Source: Hasllibacter sp. (GTDB taxonomy: Bacteria; Pseudomonadota; Alphaproteobacteria; Rhodobacterales; Rhodobacteraceae). Taken from it: a stretch of DNA of 39,358 bases. The notes beneath the pieces were generated by a model that was given only the letters and a program-made list of their open reading frames with translations, did no database searches and was not told where the DNA came from. The position numbers and the translations under genes are program-made. Below, piece by piece: positions 29,629-38,923 of this stretch; positions within the stretch are counted from its first letter, which is position 1; every line of letters starts with the position of its first letter. The DNA lies in assembly GCA_028281405.1 (NCBI GenBank), contig JANQKA010000100.1:1-39358 (forward strand), given 5' to 3'.

Positions 29629-30453
29629 CTCTCACACTATATTTTGGTGGAGAACATTCTCGGGATATCACGCTCCCATGACCACTTCGACGGCTTGCGA
29701 GCAGATCGTTTGACTGACGGGGAAGCCGTCGAGGATCTGGCGAACAAGGTGCGCGGCGCGTGGAACCTCGGAGGGGATCCCATTTCGAACATGACCGCGG
29801 TTCTGGAGTCCGTGGGCGTCAAATTCCTTGAGGGAGATCTTCCGGACCGCATTGTCGGTCTGACCTGTCAAGCGGAAATCACCGACGCGACTTCGTCCCC
29901 CGTGGTCCTGAGATCCGGTGAAATTGGAGTCGAGGCCAAGCGGGCCCACCTCGCCCGCGATCTCGCCATCCGGATATTCGGAGAGACCGGTCCCATTTCG
30001 TCAGAGAAGGAACAGGCGGTGGACGGATTTGCTGAAGCGTTCCTGATCCCGCGCGGACACCTGATAAACGAAGTCGGCGCGAAGCGCGGCGGCATGACCA
30101 ATGCCGAACTTCTGCATCTCAAACATCTTTACGGCGTTCCCGCGTCAATGATGTTGTCACGTCTCGGGCGGTTGAAAATTCTTCCAAGATCGGCGATTGA
30201 TCACGCATTCAGAGCCTTTGCGCGCTCTTGGCGAACCAAAGAACCCGACCCGTCCAATTCCGGCGAAGGGCGCGGCGCCCGGGAGCGTCCTCAACGCTTC
30301 GAACGTTTGGTTCGGCGCGGACTCGGAGAGCGGGAATTCCATCCGCTGCGGGCCTCCAACATGCTTGGGATTTCCATCGACGACGTCAGGCGGGGAAATC
30401 GGGGGTTAGCCGGTACATGGCCAAAGTTGTATTCACGGACGCCACCCCACTGA
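29629..30453 (+). pseudogene. ImmA/IrrE-like (DUF955/COG2856) C-terminal half, same frame as the XRE ORF; HExxH motif degenerate
   Basis: LSHYILVENILGIS...AVEDLANKVRGAWNLGGDPISNMTAVLESVGVKFLE...AKRAHLARDLAIRIF...QAVDGFAEAFLIPRGHL...LKHLYGVPASMMLSRL. Confidence 0.75.
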
Positions 30454-30640
30454 TCGACTTGCGGCTGGGTGGGCTTCTCCATGTTTTGGCGTGGCTGCCT
30501 CATGATTTCATCCCGCCGAAATCGATTCGCGTACAGGAACTGATCAATTTCACGTCCCAGGAATTGCGAACGCTTGATGATGGTGGTTTTAAACGTGCCT
30601 ACTCCCGGAAGACGAGGAAAGCCGAGCGAACACCATCCGG
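30417..30640 (+). pseudogene. Probable remnant of a PIN-domain (VapC/DUF3368-like) toxin, 3'-truncated
   Basis: MAKVVFTDATPLIDLRLGGLLHVLAWLPHDFIPPKS matches a PIN N-terminus; the rest does not; overlaps the ImmA/IrrE 3' end. The end coordinate is approximate. Confidence 0.5.
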
Positions 30641-30663
30641 AGAACTGAACGACCCGCCGCCGC

Positions 30664-33063
30664 TCAACGCCGCTCGACTCCCATCCGGGAACCATCGGGA
30701 TCGAACACGGGACCAAGCGTGACCGCCGCGTCGAACAGGCGGCGCGCGACATCGACCTTCACGCGGGCTCCGTCTCCAAGCGCGGAATTCACAAGGCCCA
30801 GCGCGACGGGCTTGCCCACGCGGTGCCCAAAGGAACAGGAACTGGTCCGCCCGACGACCCGACCGTCGATGAGGATCGGCTCGTGTCCGAGCGGCACGGC
30901 CATCCCGTCGTCGTACGTCAGCGAAACCACGAGCCGTTCAACCCCGGACGCGCGGCGTTCGGACAACGCCTCCGCGCCGATGAACCCGCCGGATTTCCTT
31001 GTCGCGAAATCAAGCCCCGTCTCGACGGGCGTCACGTCCCCGTCAAGTTCATGCCCCATGGCGAGAAAGCCCTTCTCGATGCGCATCGAGGTTTGCGCGA
31101 ACAGTCCCGCGGGCCGGGCGCCCGCGGCGGCGAGCGCGCGGTGAATCGCCGAAGCGTCCCCGGAAAGGCAAGTTATCTCCCATCCGGCCTCGCCCACATA
31201 GGACAAGCGCGCGGCGCGAACGTGTTTGTTCGCGATGCGGGCCGTCCCCACCCTGAAATACCCCAAGCCGTTCAGTTCCGGCGCGCCGCATTCCGTCGCG
31301 ACGCGCGAGGACTCCGGCCCCATCAAACAAAGCACCGCGTATTTCTCCGTGCTGTCGGACAGGGCGACATCAAATCCCGCGGAGTGGCGCCGGAGCCGGG
31401 ACAAATCCCGCGCGACCGCGCTGGTTCCGACGAAGAGCCTGTAGTGATTCGCGGCGATTCGTTGCGCGGTCAAATCGCTTTCGAAGGTGCCGCGCTCGTT
31501 CAACATCGCCGTATAGATCACGGACCCGGGCGCGCGGTTAACATGACCCGAGCAGACCCGTAACAGAAATGCTTCGGCGTCCGGTCCCTCGACTTCGATT
31601 TTCCCCAACGGAGAGGCGTCGAACACCGCCGCGGCGCCGTGTGCCGCCCCCACTTCCGCGGCGACGTTTTCAAACCAGTCCGGCCGCCCGAAGGTCATCC
31701 GCGGTTCGGCCACCTTTCCAAAATAAAGTGGACGCTCCCAATCATGAAATTGGCCGAAATGCGCCGCGGCACCGCGGTGTGCGGCGTCCAATGGCCCGAC
31801 GCGCAGCCCGCGCGCGCTGGCCAACTGCTTGCCGGGGTACGCGATCTCGTAATGTGTTCCGAGTATTTCGGGAACCCTGTCCATCAGATGCTCAAGCGAG
31901 TCGAACACCGGAGCGAAACGCTTGGCGTCCGCTTCGGAGAGATCGTAGGCCGCGTGACCGCGCGCGATGCAATGGGCGAGGTTCATCCCTGCGCCGCCCC
32001 CCGAGGCGACGCCGACCGAATTCATGCCGCATCCCAGAAACAGACCGCGGGTCCCGGCGGTTTCGCCCAGCATGAAGGTTCCATCGGGCGTGAACGCCTC
32101 CGGGCCGTTCAGAAGCATTTTGACTTCGGCGTGCTCAAGCGCCGGAATGCGGTGCAGCGCGTTCATCATCATCGGTTCGAAATGATCCCAGTCCTCGGGG
32201 AGTAGTCCGAATTCGAAGGTTTCGCCGAGGACGCCGGGGCCGATCGGCTTTCCAATCGGCTCGAAGCATCCAACCAGCAATCCGCCCCCGTCGTCCCGGA
32301 TATACAGGCGGCCATCGTGATCGCTGAGCGTGGGAATGTTGCCCTTCACGCCTTCGATCGGCTTGGTCAGCAGATAGAAATGCTCGCACGCGAGCACAGG
32401 CACCCGCTCCCCCGCCATCGCGCCGGCCTCGCGGGACCAAAGGCCGGCGCACAGCGCCACGGCGTCGCACATTACCGTGCCCTTCGCGGTCTCGACTCCC
32501 GCGATCCTCCCGTTTTTCTTCAAAATGCCCGTGACTCCCGTTCCCTCGAAAAATTTCACACCCAACCCCTTGGCCGCCTTGACGAGCGCCGAGCAAACAT
32601 CGGAAGGCGAGACCCGCCCATCATCGGGCGACCAAACCGCTCCGAGAACATCACCGGCGTTCATCAGAGGCCACCTTTCCTTGGCTTCGTCCGCGCCGAT
32701 CGAATGCGCCTCGATCCCATAGGCGTGGGCCAGCGCCTCCTGCCGCCTGATGTGCGTCAACCTGTCGGGATTGGTCGCGATGGAAAGCGACCCTTTTTGA
32801 ATCCAACCCACCGATTGCCCGGTCTCCTCCTCGAGCCGGGAATAAAGATCGACGGAATACCGGATCATCCGCGTGAGGTTCCGCGAGTGCCGCAGCGCCC
32901 GGACCTGCGCCGCCGAATGCCATGTGGTGCCGCTGGTCAGTTTGTTGCGCTCCAGCAATATCGCGTCGCCCACCCCCAACTTCGCCAAATGGTAGAGTGT
33001 CGAGCACCCCATGATTCCGCCGCCGATGACGACCACGGACGCGTGCGCTGGAAGGCCGCCCAT
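30664..33063 (-). CDS. FAD-dependent dimethylglycine/sarcosine dehydrogenase-like protein with GcvT-type C-terminus (paralog 2)
   Basis: VVVIGGGIMGCSTLYHLAKLGVGDAILLERNKLTSGTTWHSAAQ; C-terminal aminomethyltransferase-like region; start set at MGGLPAH. Confidence 0.92.
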   Translation of the reverse strand: MGGLPAHASVVVIGGGIMGCSTLYHLAKLGVGDAILLERNKLTSGTTWHSAAQVRALRHSRNLTRMIRYSVDLYSRLEEETGQSVGWIQKGSLSIATNPDRLTHIRRQEALAHAYGIEAHSIGADEAKERWPLMNAGDVLGAVWSPDDGRVSPSDVCSALVKAAKGLGVKFFEGTGVTGILKKNGRIAGVETAKGTVMCDAVALCAGLWSREAGAMAGERVPVLACEHFYLLTKPIEGVKGNIPTLSDHDGRLYIRDDGGGLLVGCFEPIGKPIGPGVLGETFEFGLLPEDWDHFEPMMMNALHRIPALEHAEVKMLLNGPEAFTPDGTFMLGETAGTRGLFLGCGMNSVGVASGGGAGMNLAHCIARGHAAYDLSEADAKRFAPVFDSLEHLMDRVPEILGTHYEIAYPGKQLASARGLRVGPLDAAHRGAAAHFGQFHDWERPLYFGKVAEPRMTFGRPDWFENVAAEVGAAHGAAAVFDASPLGKIEVEGPDAEAFLLRVCSGHVNRAPGSVIYTAMLNERGTFESDLTAQRIAANHYRLFVGTSAVARDLSRLRRHSAGFDVALSDSTEKYAVLCLMGPESSRVATECGAPELNGLGYFRVGTARIANKHVRAARLSYVGEAGWEITCLSGDASAIHRALAAAGARPAGLFAQTSMRIEKGFLAMGHELDGDVTPVETGLDFATRKSGGFIGAEALSERRASGVERLVVSLTYDDGMAVPLGHEPILIDGRVVGRTSSCSFGHRVGKPVALGLVNSALGDGARVKVDVARRLFDAAVTLGPVFDPDGSRMGVERR

Positions 33064-33068
33064 CAAGC

Positions 33069-35486
33069 TCACCCCAGAAGTTTCGCGTTGTTCGGATCGT
33101 GCACGGGATCGGCGGCGACCCTGGCCCCGTGGGTTTCCTCGAGGATTCGAACCTCCACGTCCGCTCCCACCACCGCGTCGGCGCCATTGATCCACCCGAC
33201 TGCCAGCATCTTGCCGCATCGCCAACCCATTCCTCCGGAAGTGACATGTCCGATGACTCTCCCGTCCTTCAGGATCGGTTCGGTTCCCCAACACGGAGGC
33301 GCGGCGGGATCGACTTCAAGCGTGACGAGGCGTTTTGGGGGCGTCACGCCGCGCTGAGAGTCGACTGCGGCCCGGCCGATGTAGTCCTTCTTTGTAGAGC
33401 AGAACCGCTCGAGCCCGGCCGCGCGCGGGGTGACTTCGGTGGTCAGTTCCGAGCCCCAGCCGCGATACCCCTTTTCGAGTCTGAGCATCCCCATGGCGCG
33501 CGACCCGACGAGGACGAGGCCGTGTTCGCCGCCTTCGACCGTTATCGCGTCGAACAACGCTTTATGGTTCGCCATGGAACAGTGCAATTCCCATCCCAAT
33601 TCTCCCGAAAACGATACCCGGAGAGCCTTGCAGCGAACGCGGTCGATCTCGACCACTTTGGACGTCATGAACGGAAAATCGTCGAACGCTCCGCCGGAAA
33701 GGGAATTCAGCAAGCCGCGGGACTTCGGCCCGGCGACTCCGAGAACGGCGGCGCCGTCGGTGACGTTCTCGATCCTCGCGTCGAACCCGCCGACATGTTC
33801 ATCCATCCAACGTTGATAGAACGCGACCGCCAATGTCGGGCCAACGCAGAAGAAGCCCCCGTCGCCCGCGTTTTCAATCGTCATGTCGCCGACGATTCCT
33901 CCCCGGCCGTTCAGCATCAACGTGAGAACCACCTTTCCGGCCTTCGCCGGGCACTTGGCGCTGCCAATCCTGTCCAGAAAAGCTTCGGCGTCCGGACCCG
34001 ACACGCGGAATTTGCCATGGGACGATATATCGGACAGGCCGCACCCCTCGGCCATCGCCTTGGCCTCATGGCCGACATGCTCCCACCAGTTCGGACGCTG
34101 GAAGCTGGGCTCGTCCTTTGGTTCCACGCCTTCCGGGGCGTACCAGAGGGGGCGCTCCCAACCGTAGGCCTGGCCCATCACGGCCCCCCGGGCCAGTAGA
34201 TCGCAATGGATCGGCGTCGTCTTCAGCGGACGTCCCGTCCGGCGTTCTATCCCCGGATAGATCAATTCATAGCGGATCGGCAGGATTTCATGCGCTCGCT
34301 CGCGGGCGAATTCGCCCGTCGTCCAATCGCCGAACCGGGCCACGTCGATGAAGCTCAGATCGAGTTCGCTTTCCCCGTCGAGTATCCATTGACTCATCGC
34401 CAACCCGATCCCGCCTCCTTGGGCGATGCCGCCCAAAAATCCACAAGCCACGAAAAATCCGGGAACGCCCGGAACCGGTCCCACCATCGGACGGCCGTCG
34501 GGCGAAAAGCTGATCGCTCCGTTGACGCCGCGCTTGATACCCGCGGCCTCCAAACATGGAACGCGGTGGAAAATCGCCGCCAGACCCTCCTCCAAGCGCC
34601 CCCAATCATCCTCGAACAGTTCCTCCCCGAAAGACCACGGCGCCCGGCCACCCAACCGGTCCCACGCGCGGCGGCAATCCAGTTCCCATGGACCAAGCAG
34701 CAGACCCTTGCCTTCCTGACGCAGGTAGTACTGGCTGTCGGTGTCCCTGATCATCGGCAATTCGTGGTCCATCTCCTCGATCTCCCGAATATCTTCCGTC
34801 ACGAGGTATTGATGTTCCATGTTGGTGATCGGCAGACGCGCGCCGACCATTTCCGCCACCTCCCCGGCCCAGAAGCCAGCGCAGTTGACGATGATCTCGC
34901 ACTCGAATACCTCTTCGCCCGCGGTCAGCCGCCAATGCCCCGAAGGCAGGCGGACGATTCCGTCCACCCGGCGGTTGAGCTTGATCGCGCCGCCGCGCAT
35001 GCGGGCTCCCGCCGCCAGCCCCATCGTCACGGAATACGGATCGACATAGCCTTCTTCGGGATCCCAGGCTCCGCCTTCGAGATCGGTCACGTCCAACAAA
35101 GGATGCTTCGCCTTGATCTCGCCCGGGCCGACCAGCTCGTATTCCAGGCCGATCGACCGGAATTTCCCGGCGAGATGCTTGAATTCCTCCATCCTCTCTT
35201 TCGTCTGGGCGAGGAAGAAGCCGCCGACGACATGGCTGCCCACCTCCTGTCCGACTTCATCGGCCAATCCGTCATACAGGCGCAGGGAATAGGCCTGAAG
35301 CGCCGAAAGATTGGCGTGGGCGCTTTGGGTGTGCACGTTTCCCGCCGCGTGCCAAGTCGCCCCGGAGGTCAACTCCCGCCTTTCCAGGAGCAGCGCGTCC
35401 CGGGCTCCCGCCTTGGCCAGGTGGTAAAGGATCGAAACCCCGACAATCCCGCCGCCGACGATGATTATGCGTGAATGCGTGGTGAT
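33069..35486 (-). CDS. FAD-dependent dimethylglycine/sarcosine dehydrogenase-like protein with GcvT-type C-terminus (paralog 1); start proposed at a non-canonical ATC
   Basis: Frame open upstream of the listed ATG: THSRIIIVGGGIVGVSILYHLAKAGARDALLLERRELTSGATWHAAGNV; GGAGG 7 nt before ATC; in-frame TAA upstream. Confidence 0.85.
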   Translation of the reverse strand: MTTHSRIIIVGGGIVGVSILYHLAKAGARDALLLERRELTSGATWHAAGNVHTQSAHANLSALQAYSLRLYDGLADEVGQEVGSHVVGGFFLAQTKERMEEFKHLAGKFRSIGLEYELVGPGEIKAKHPLLDVTDLEGGAWDPEEGYVDPYSVTMGLAAGARMRGGAIKLNRRVDGIVRLPSGHWRLTAGEEVFECEIIVNCAGFWAGEVAEMVGARLPITNMEHQYLVTEDIREIEEMDHELPMIRDTDSQYYLRQEGKGLLLGPWELDCRRAWDRLGGRAPWSFGEELFEDDWGRLEEGLAAIFHRVPCLEAAGIKRGVNGAISFSPDGRPMVGPVPGVPGFFVACGFLGGIAQGGGIGLAMSQWILDGESELDLSFIDVARFGDWTTGEFARERAHEILPIRYELIYPGIERRTGRPLKTTPIHCDLLARGAVMGQAYGWERPLWYAPEGVEPKDEPSFQRPNWWEHVGHEAKAMAEGCGLSDISSHGKFRVSGPDAEAFLDRIGSAKCPAKAGKVVLTLMLNGRGGIVGDMTIENAGDGGFFCVGPTLAVAFYQRWMDEHVGGFDARIENVTDGAAVLGVAGPKSRGLLNSLSGGAFDDFPFMTSKVVEIDRVRCKALRVSFSGELGWELHCSMANHKALFDAITVEGGEHGLVLVGSRAMGMLRLEKGYRGWGSELTTEVTPRAAGLERFCSTKKDYIGRAAVDSQRGVTPPKRLVTLEVDPAAPPCWGTEPILKDGRVIGHVTSGGMGWRCGKMLAVGWINGADAVVGADVEVRILEETHGARVAADPVHDPNNAKLLG

Positions 35487-35537
35487 GACTCCGCCTCCGG
35501 TGTCTTCCGATTATTCCGGCGCGGCGGCCGGGTGGGC

Positions 35538-36293
35538 CTACAGAATCTGGCTCAGGAACTCGCGGGTGCGCGGGTCCGACGCGCTGTCGAAGAAAGTGTC
35601 GGGGGGACCGTGTTCGACGATTACGCCTCGGTCGGTGAAATAAATGTGGTCGGCGACCTCCCGCGCGAAGCCCATTTCATGCGTGACGAGGATGCATGTC
35701 ATTCCCTCCGCGGCGAGCTCCTTGATCGTGACAAGAACCTCCTTGACCGTCTCGGGGTCGAGCGCGGCGGTCACCTCGTCGAACAGCATCACGTCGGGAG
35801 CCATCGCCAGGGACCGGGCAATCGCCACGCGCTGCTGCTGTCCCCCGGACAACTCCCCGGGATAGGCGTCCTCCTTGCCCTCCAACCGAACCTTGCGGAT
35901 CAGGGCGCGGGCGGATTCCTCGGCTTCGGCCCGGGCGCGCTTGAGAACCTTGATCGGCGCCATCATGACGTTCTCCAGCGCGGTCTTGTGCGGAAATAGG
36001 TTGTATTGCTGGAAAACCATCCCCACCATTTTCCGCAATTCCAATTTGTCGAGGTCCGGCGAGTGCACCTCCCGGCCCAGAACCTTGATCGACCCCGACT
36101 GAATGTCGTTCAGGGCGTTGACGCACCGGATCAGGGTCGATTTACCCGACCCAGACGGCCCGATGACGCAGACCACTTCGCCCTTCATCACGTCGAAGGA
36201 CACGCCCTTTATAACTTCGAGTGAGCCAAAGGACTTGTGCACGTCCTTCAGGGACACGATGGGTTGATCGGGGGACCAGGCGGGAGCGTTCAT
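35538..36293 (-). CDS. Polar amino acid ABC transporter ATP-binding protein (GlnQ-like)
   Basis: VSLKDVHKSFGSLEVIKGVSFDV, GPSGSGKSTLIRCVNAL, YPGELSGGQQQRVAIARSLAM, VTHEMGFAREVADHIYF. Confidence 0.95.
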   Translation of the reverse strand: MNAPAWSPDQPIVSLKDVHKSFGSLEVIKGVSFDVMKGEVVCVIGPSGSGKSTLIRCVNALNDIQSGSIKVLGREVHSPDLDKLELRKMVGMVFQQYNLFPHKTALENVMMAPIKVLKRARAEAEESARALIRKVRLEGKEDAYPGELSGGQQQRVAIARSLAMAPDVMLFDEVTAALDPETVKEVLVTIKELAAEGMTCILVTHEMGFAREVADHIYFTDRGVIVEHGPPDTFFDSASDPRTREFLSQIL

Positions 36294-36304
36294 GGCGCAA
36301 TCCT

Positions 36305-37207
36305 TCAGATGTTGACCGCGAAACGCCGCTCGAGGCGCCGGGTCCATTGGGCGATCGGGTAGCTGTAGATGAAGAACCACGACATCAGCCACAGGTACAT
36401 GGGGATCAGGAATTCGCCACGCCCTTCGGCGGCCAGCGCGTCCTGTGTCAGGGTCATCCCGTCGTTGACGCCGAGGATCGAAATCAGCGGGGTGGACATG
36501 GTCAGGATGCAGTACCAGTTCATCCAGGGAGGTATCATCCGCTTGACGCATTGCGGCAGAATGATTTGCCACAGCGTTTGGCCGCGCGTGAACGCAAGGC
36601 TTTCCGCCGATTCCCATTGCCCCGTCGGAATCGAGGCGATGGCTCCACGCACGATTTCGGAAACGTTCGCCATGATTGGAAGCGACAAAGCGAAAGTGGC
36701 CTTCGTCCAGCCGGGAATGTCGTAGCGTTCGCCGGCGATTTCGACCGTGAAGGGAAGCAGAAGCATGAAGTAAAAGAGGAGAACCAGCCAAGGGGAATTG
36801 CGGAACAGTTGCGTGGTGATCCACGAAAGCCGGCGGATCAATCTGTTCGGGGACACCTGCCCCAGCCCCAACCAAAGGCCCATGAACGTGCCGAGGGCCA
36901 TTGCGATGAAGCTGACGGCTATGTTCAATATGAAACCGCCGAATTCCCCCGGAGCACCGAACAGCATCAGCGGCGTCCATTTGACGAGCGTCTGGAGGAC
37001 GGTTTGATCCGGATCCCCCTGCACTTGGGCGTGAGCGGCGTCCAAGAGCGTCCACGCGGCCAGCGCCGCCGCGAGCGCCCAAAGGAATTCCCTCCTGAAG
37101 GAGAACCTGACCACGTCGCCGGCGCTCCACCCGCCTCCGCCCGACGGTGAATAGGGAAGCATGACCGGAAGGTCCGTTCCGCCGCGGGAAGTGGTTGGAA
37201 TTTTCAT
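36305..37207 (-). CDS. Polar amino acid ABC transporter permease
   Basis: TTQLFRNSPWLVLLFYFMLLLPF, ESAESLAFTRGQTLWQIILPQCVKRMIPPWMN; start set at MKIPTTSRGG. Confidence 0.92.
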   Translation of the reverse strand: MKIPTTSRGGTDLPVMLPYSPSGGGGWSAGDVVRFSFRREFLWALAAALAAWTLLDAAHAQVQGDPDQTVLQTLVKWTPLMLFGAPGEFGGFILNIAVSFIAMALGTFMGLWLGLGQVSPNRLIRRLSWITTQLFRNSPWLVLLFYFMLLLPFTVEIAGERYDIPGWTKATFALSLPIMANVSEIVRGAIASIPTGQWESAESLAFTRGQTLWQIILPQCVKRMIPPWMNWYCILTMSTPLISILGVNDGMTLTQDALAAEGRGEFLIPMYLWLMSWFFIYSYPIAQWTRRLERRFAVNI

Positions 37208-37218
37208 CGGAACCTCCC

Positions 37219-37956
37219 TCACCGGCCGAATCCTGGAACCCGGATAGAGCGCTCCCATCGGTTCATGAGCCAGACCAGAATGCCCACCAGAACGATGTAG
37301 ACGACCCAAACGACGTTCATCATCTCTTGAACGTTGTATTCGTCGGACCATATCTGGTTGGCGACGTAAAGCGTTTCCGGCGCGGCGATCGCGTAGGCGA
37401 CCGTCGTCGTCTTGAGGAGATTGATGAGGTTGTTGTTCAGCGCGGGCAGGCTGACGCGGAACGCCAGCGGCAATGTCACGTATCGATAGACCTGCCCCCG
37501 CGTGTATCCGAGCGCCTCGGCCGCCTCCGCCGTGGAGCGCGGCACCGCCTCGACTCCGGCGCGGAAAATCTCCACGTTGAACGCGCCGGCGAAAAAGGAC
37601 AGGGACACCACCGCCCATCCGAAACTGTCGAGAACGCCGCCCCTTGTTCCGAGCAGTCCGGACAGGGCGGCGTCCACAGCGAAATAGAAGAAATACAACT
37701 GGATGAGCGGCGGAGTGTTCCTGAAGAACTGAATGTATCCCTGAACGACGCTCCTGACCCAGACGAAGCGGGACATCTGCAGCCACGCTCCGACGATCCC
37801 GATGACGACGCTCAGGATTATGCAGACGAAGGAAAGGCGGATCGTGGTCCAAATCCCCCACAGAAACCTGCCGCGGTCCCATTCGTCGTAGAAAATCGTC
37901 AATTTGACGCCATGTTCCTTGTGCAGCCAAAGGAACCATTCGGAAAAGGCATCCAT
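37219..37956 (-). CDS. Polar amino acid ABC transporter permease
   Basis: QFFRNTPPLIQLYFFYFAV, TAEAAEALGYTRGQVYRYVTLPLAFRVSLPALNNNLINLLKTTTV. Confidence 0.94.
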   Translation of the reverse strand: MDAFSEWFLWLHKEHGVKLTIFYDEWDRGRFLWGIWTTIRLSFVCIILSVVIGIVGAWLQMSRFVWVRSVVQGYIQFFRNTPPLIQLYFFYFAVDAALSGLLGTRGGVLDSFGWAVVSLSFFAGAFNVEIFRAGVEAVPRSTAEAAEALGYTRGQVYRYVTLPLAFRVSLPALNNNLINLLKTTTVAYAIAAPETLYVANQIWSDEYNVQEMMNVVWVVYIVLVGILVWLMNRWERSIRVPGFGR

Positions 37957-38028
37957 CGCTCCGGGCCTCCGCTCTCTTCGTGACCGGCCGCCGCCGCGCC
38001 GGGCGCGGCGGCGGCCGGGAGCCGCGCC

Positions 38029-38898
38029 TCAGGACGACTCGTCATCGTAGGCGTCGTTGCAAATTTTCTCCCGCGCCCTGCAGGAGTCCCTCATCCGGGC
38101 GAGCCAAGCGGTGGGCGGTATGCCCCACTTCGCCTCGAGGTCCACCAACCAACCGGAGGCGTGCCAGTCCATGATCGCGCTCGAGAGAAGCTTGCCGAGG
38201 CGTCCATCGACTTCGTCGAGGGCGACCGCCGCGCCCCACGGCACATCATCGATGGTCGGCGTCGCGATGGTGTAATCCGCCCACTTGTCCGGTTCGTTGA
38301 CCTTGCGCGGGATGAAGGCGCTGTCGTCGTAGATCCAACCCACGCACCTGCCGTCGATGAGCGCCTTTTCGACTTCGGGAACCCCCTTGAACGCGACGAT
38401 TCGCGCGCCGTTCTTCAGGCCGTGATCCTTGTTGTACCACGCGCCCTGGATTCCGCAGATCTTCTTTCCGGAGAGGCTGTCCCAACCGTCGATCCCCGAA
38501 TCCTTGTGCGCGAGGATCGCGACACCGGAGGAGTAGTAATCCGGTTGCACGATGCCCACGACCTCCCGGCGGTCGGGTTTGTTGGACATGGTCGCGATGA
38601 ACATGTCCACCTTGCCCTGCTGGAGGAACTGCATCCGGTTCGAGGAGACTACCACGACCTTCTCCAGGGCGATCGGCTTGCCGACCTCCTTGGACACGCG
38701 CTTGACGAAGTCGTCGATCATGTCGTGTTCCATTCCGACGAGATTTCCCGCCGCGTCCCGCATGCCCCAAGGGGCGTAGTCGGCTTTCACGCCGACCACG
38801 ATTTTGCCCCGCTTGGCGATGTCGTCGAGCGCGTCCGCTCCCGCGGACGCCGCCGTCAGCGCCAGCGCCGCCGCGCCGGCCAGTAGTTTCTTGAGCAT
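38029..38898 (-). CDS. Polar amino acid ABC transporter substrate-binding protein (SBP_bac_3 family)
   Basis: Signal peptide MLKKLLAGAAALALTAASAGA; IAKRGKIVVGVKADYAPWGMRDAAGNLVGMEHDMI. Confidence 0.93.
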   Translation of the reverse strand: MLKKLLAGAAALALTAASAGADALDDIAKRGKIVVGVKADYAPWGMRDAAGNLVGMEHDMIDDFVKRVSKEVGKPIALEKVVVVSSNRMQFLQQGKVDMFIATMSNKPDRREVVGIVQPDYYSSGVAILAHKDSGIDGWDSLSGKKICGIQGAWYNKDHGLKNGARIVAFKGVPEVEKALIDGRCVGWIYDDSAFIPRKVNEPDKWADYTIATPTIDDVPWGAAVALDEVDGRLGKLLSSAIMDWHASGWLVDLEAKWGIPPTAWLARMRDSCRAREKICNDAYDDESS

Positions 38899-38923
38899 TG
38901 TTTCCTCCCTTTTTTGTGGATGC

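Noticed and set aside
26338-30660. Integrated genomic island at tRNA-Ser
   Set aside because: No integrase was found and no second copy of the tRNA 3' end (GGGTTCGAATCCCTTCGTCTCCGCCA) was seen downstream. The region looks accessory, but site-specific integration is not supported.
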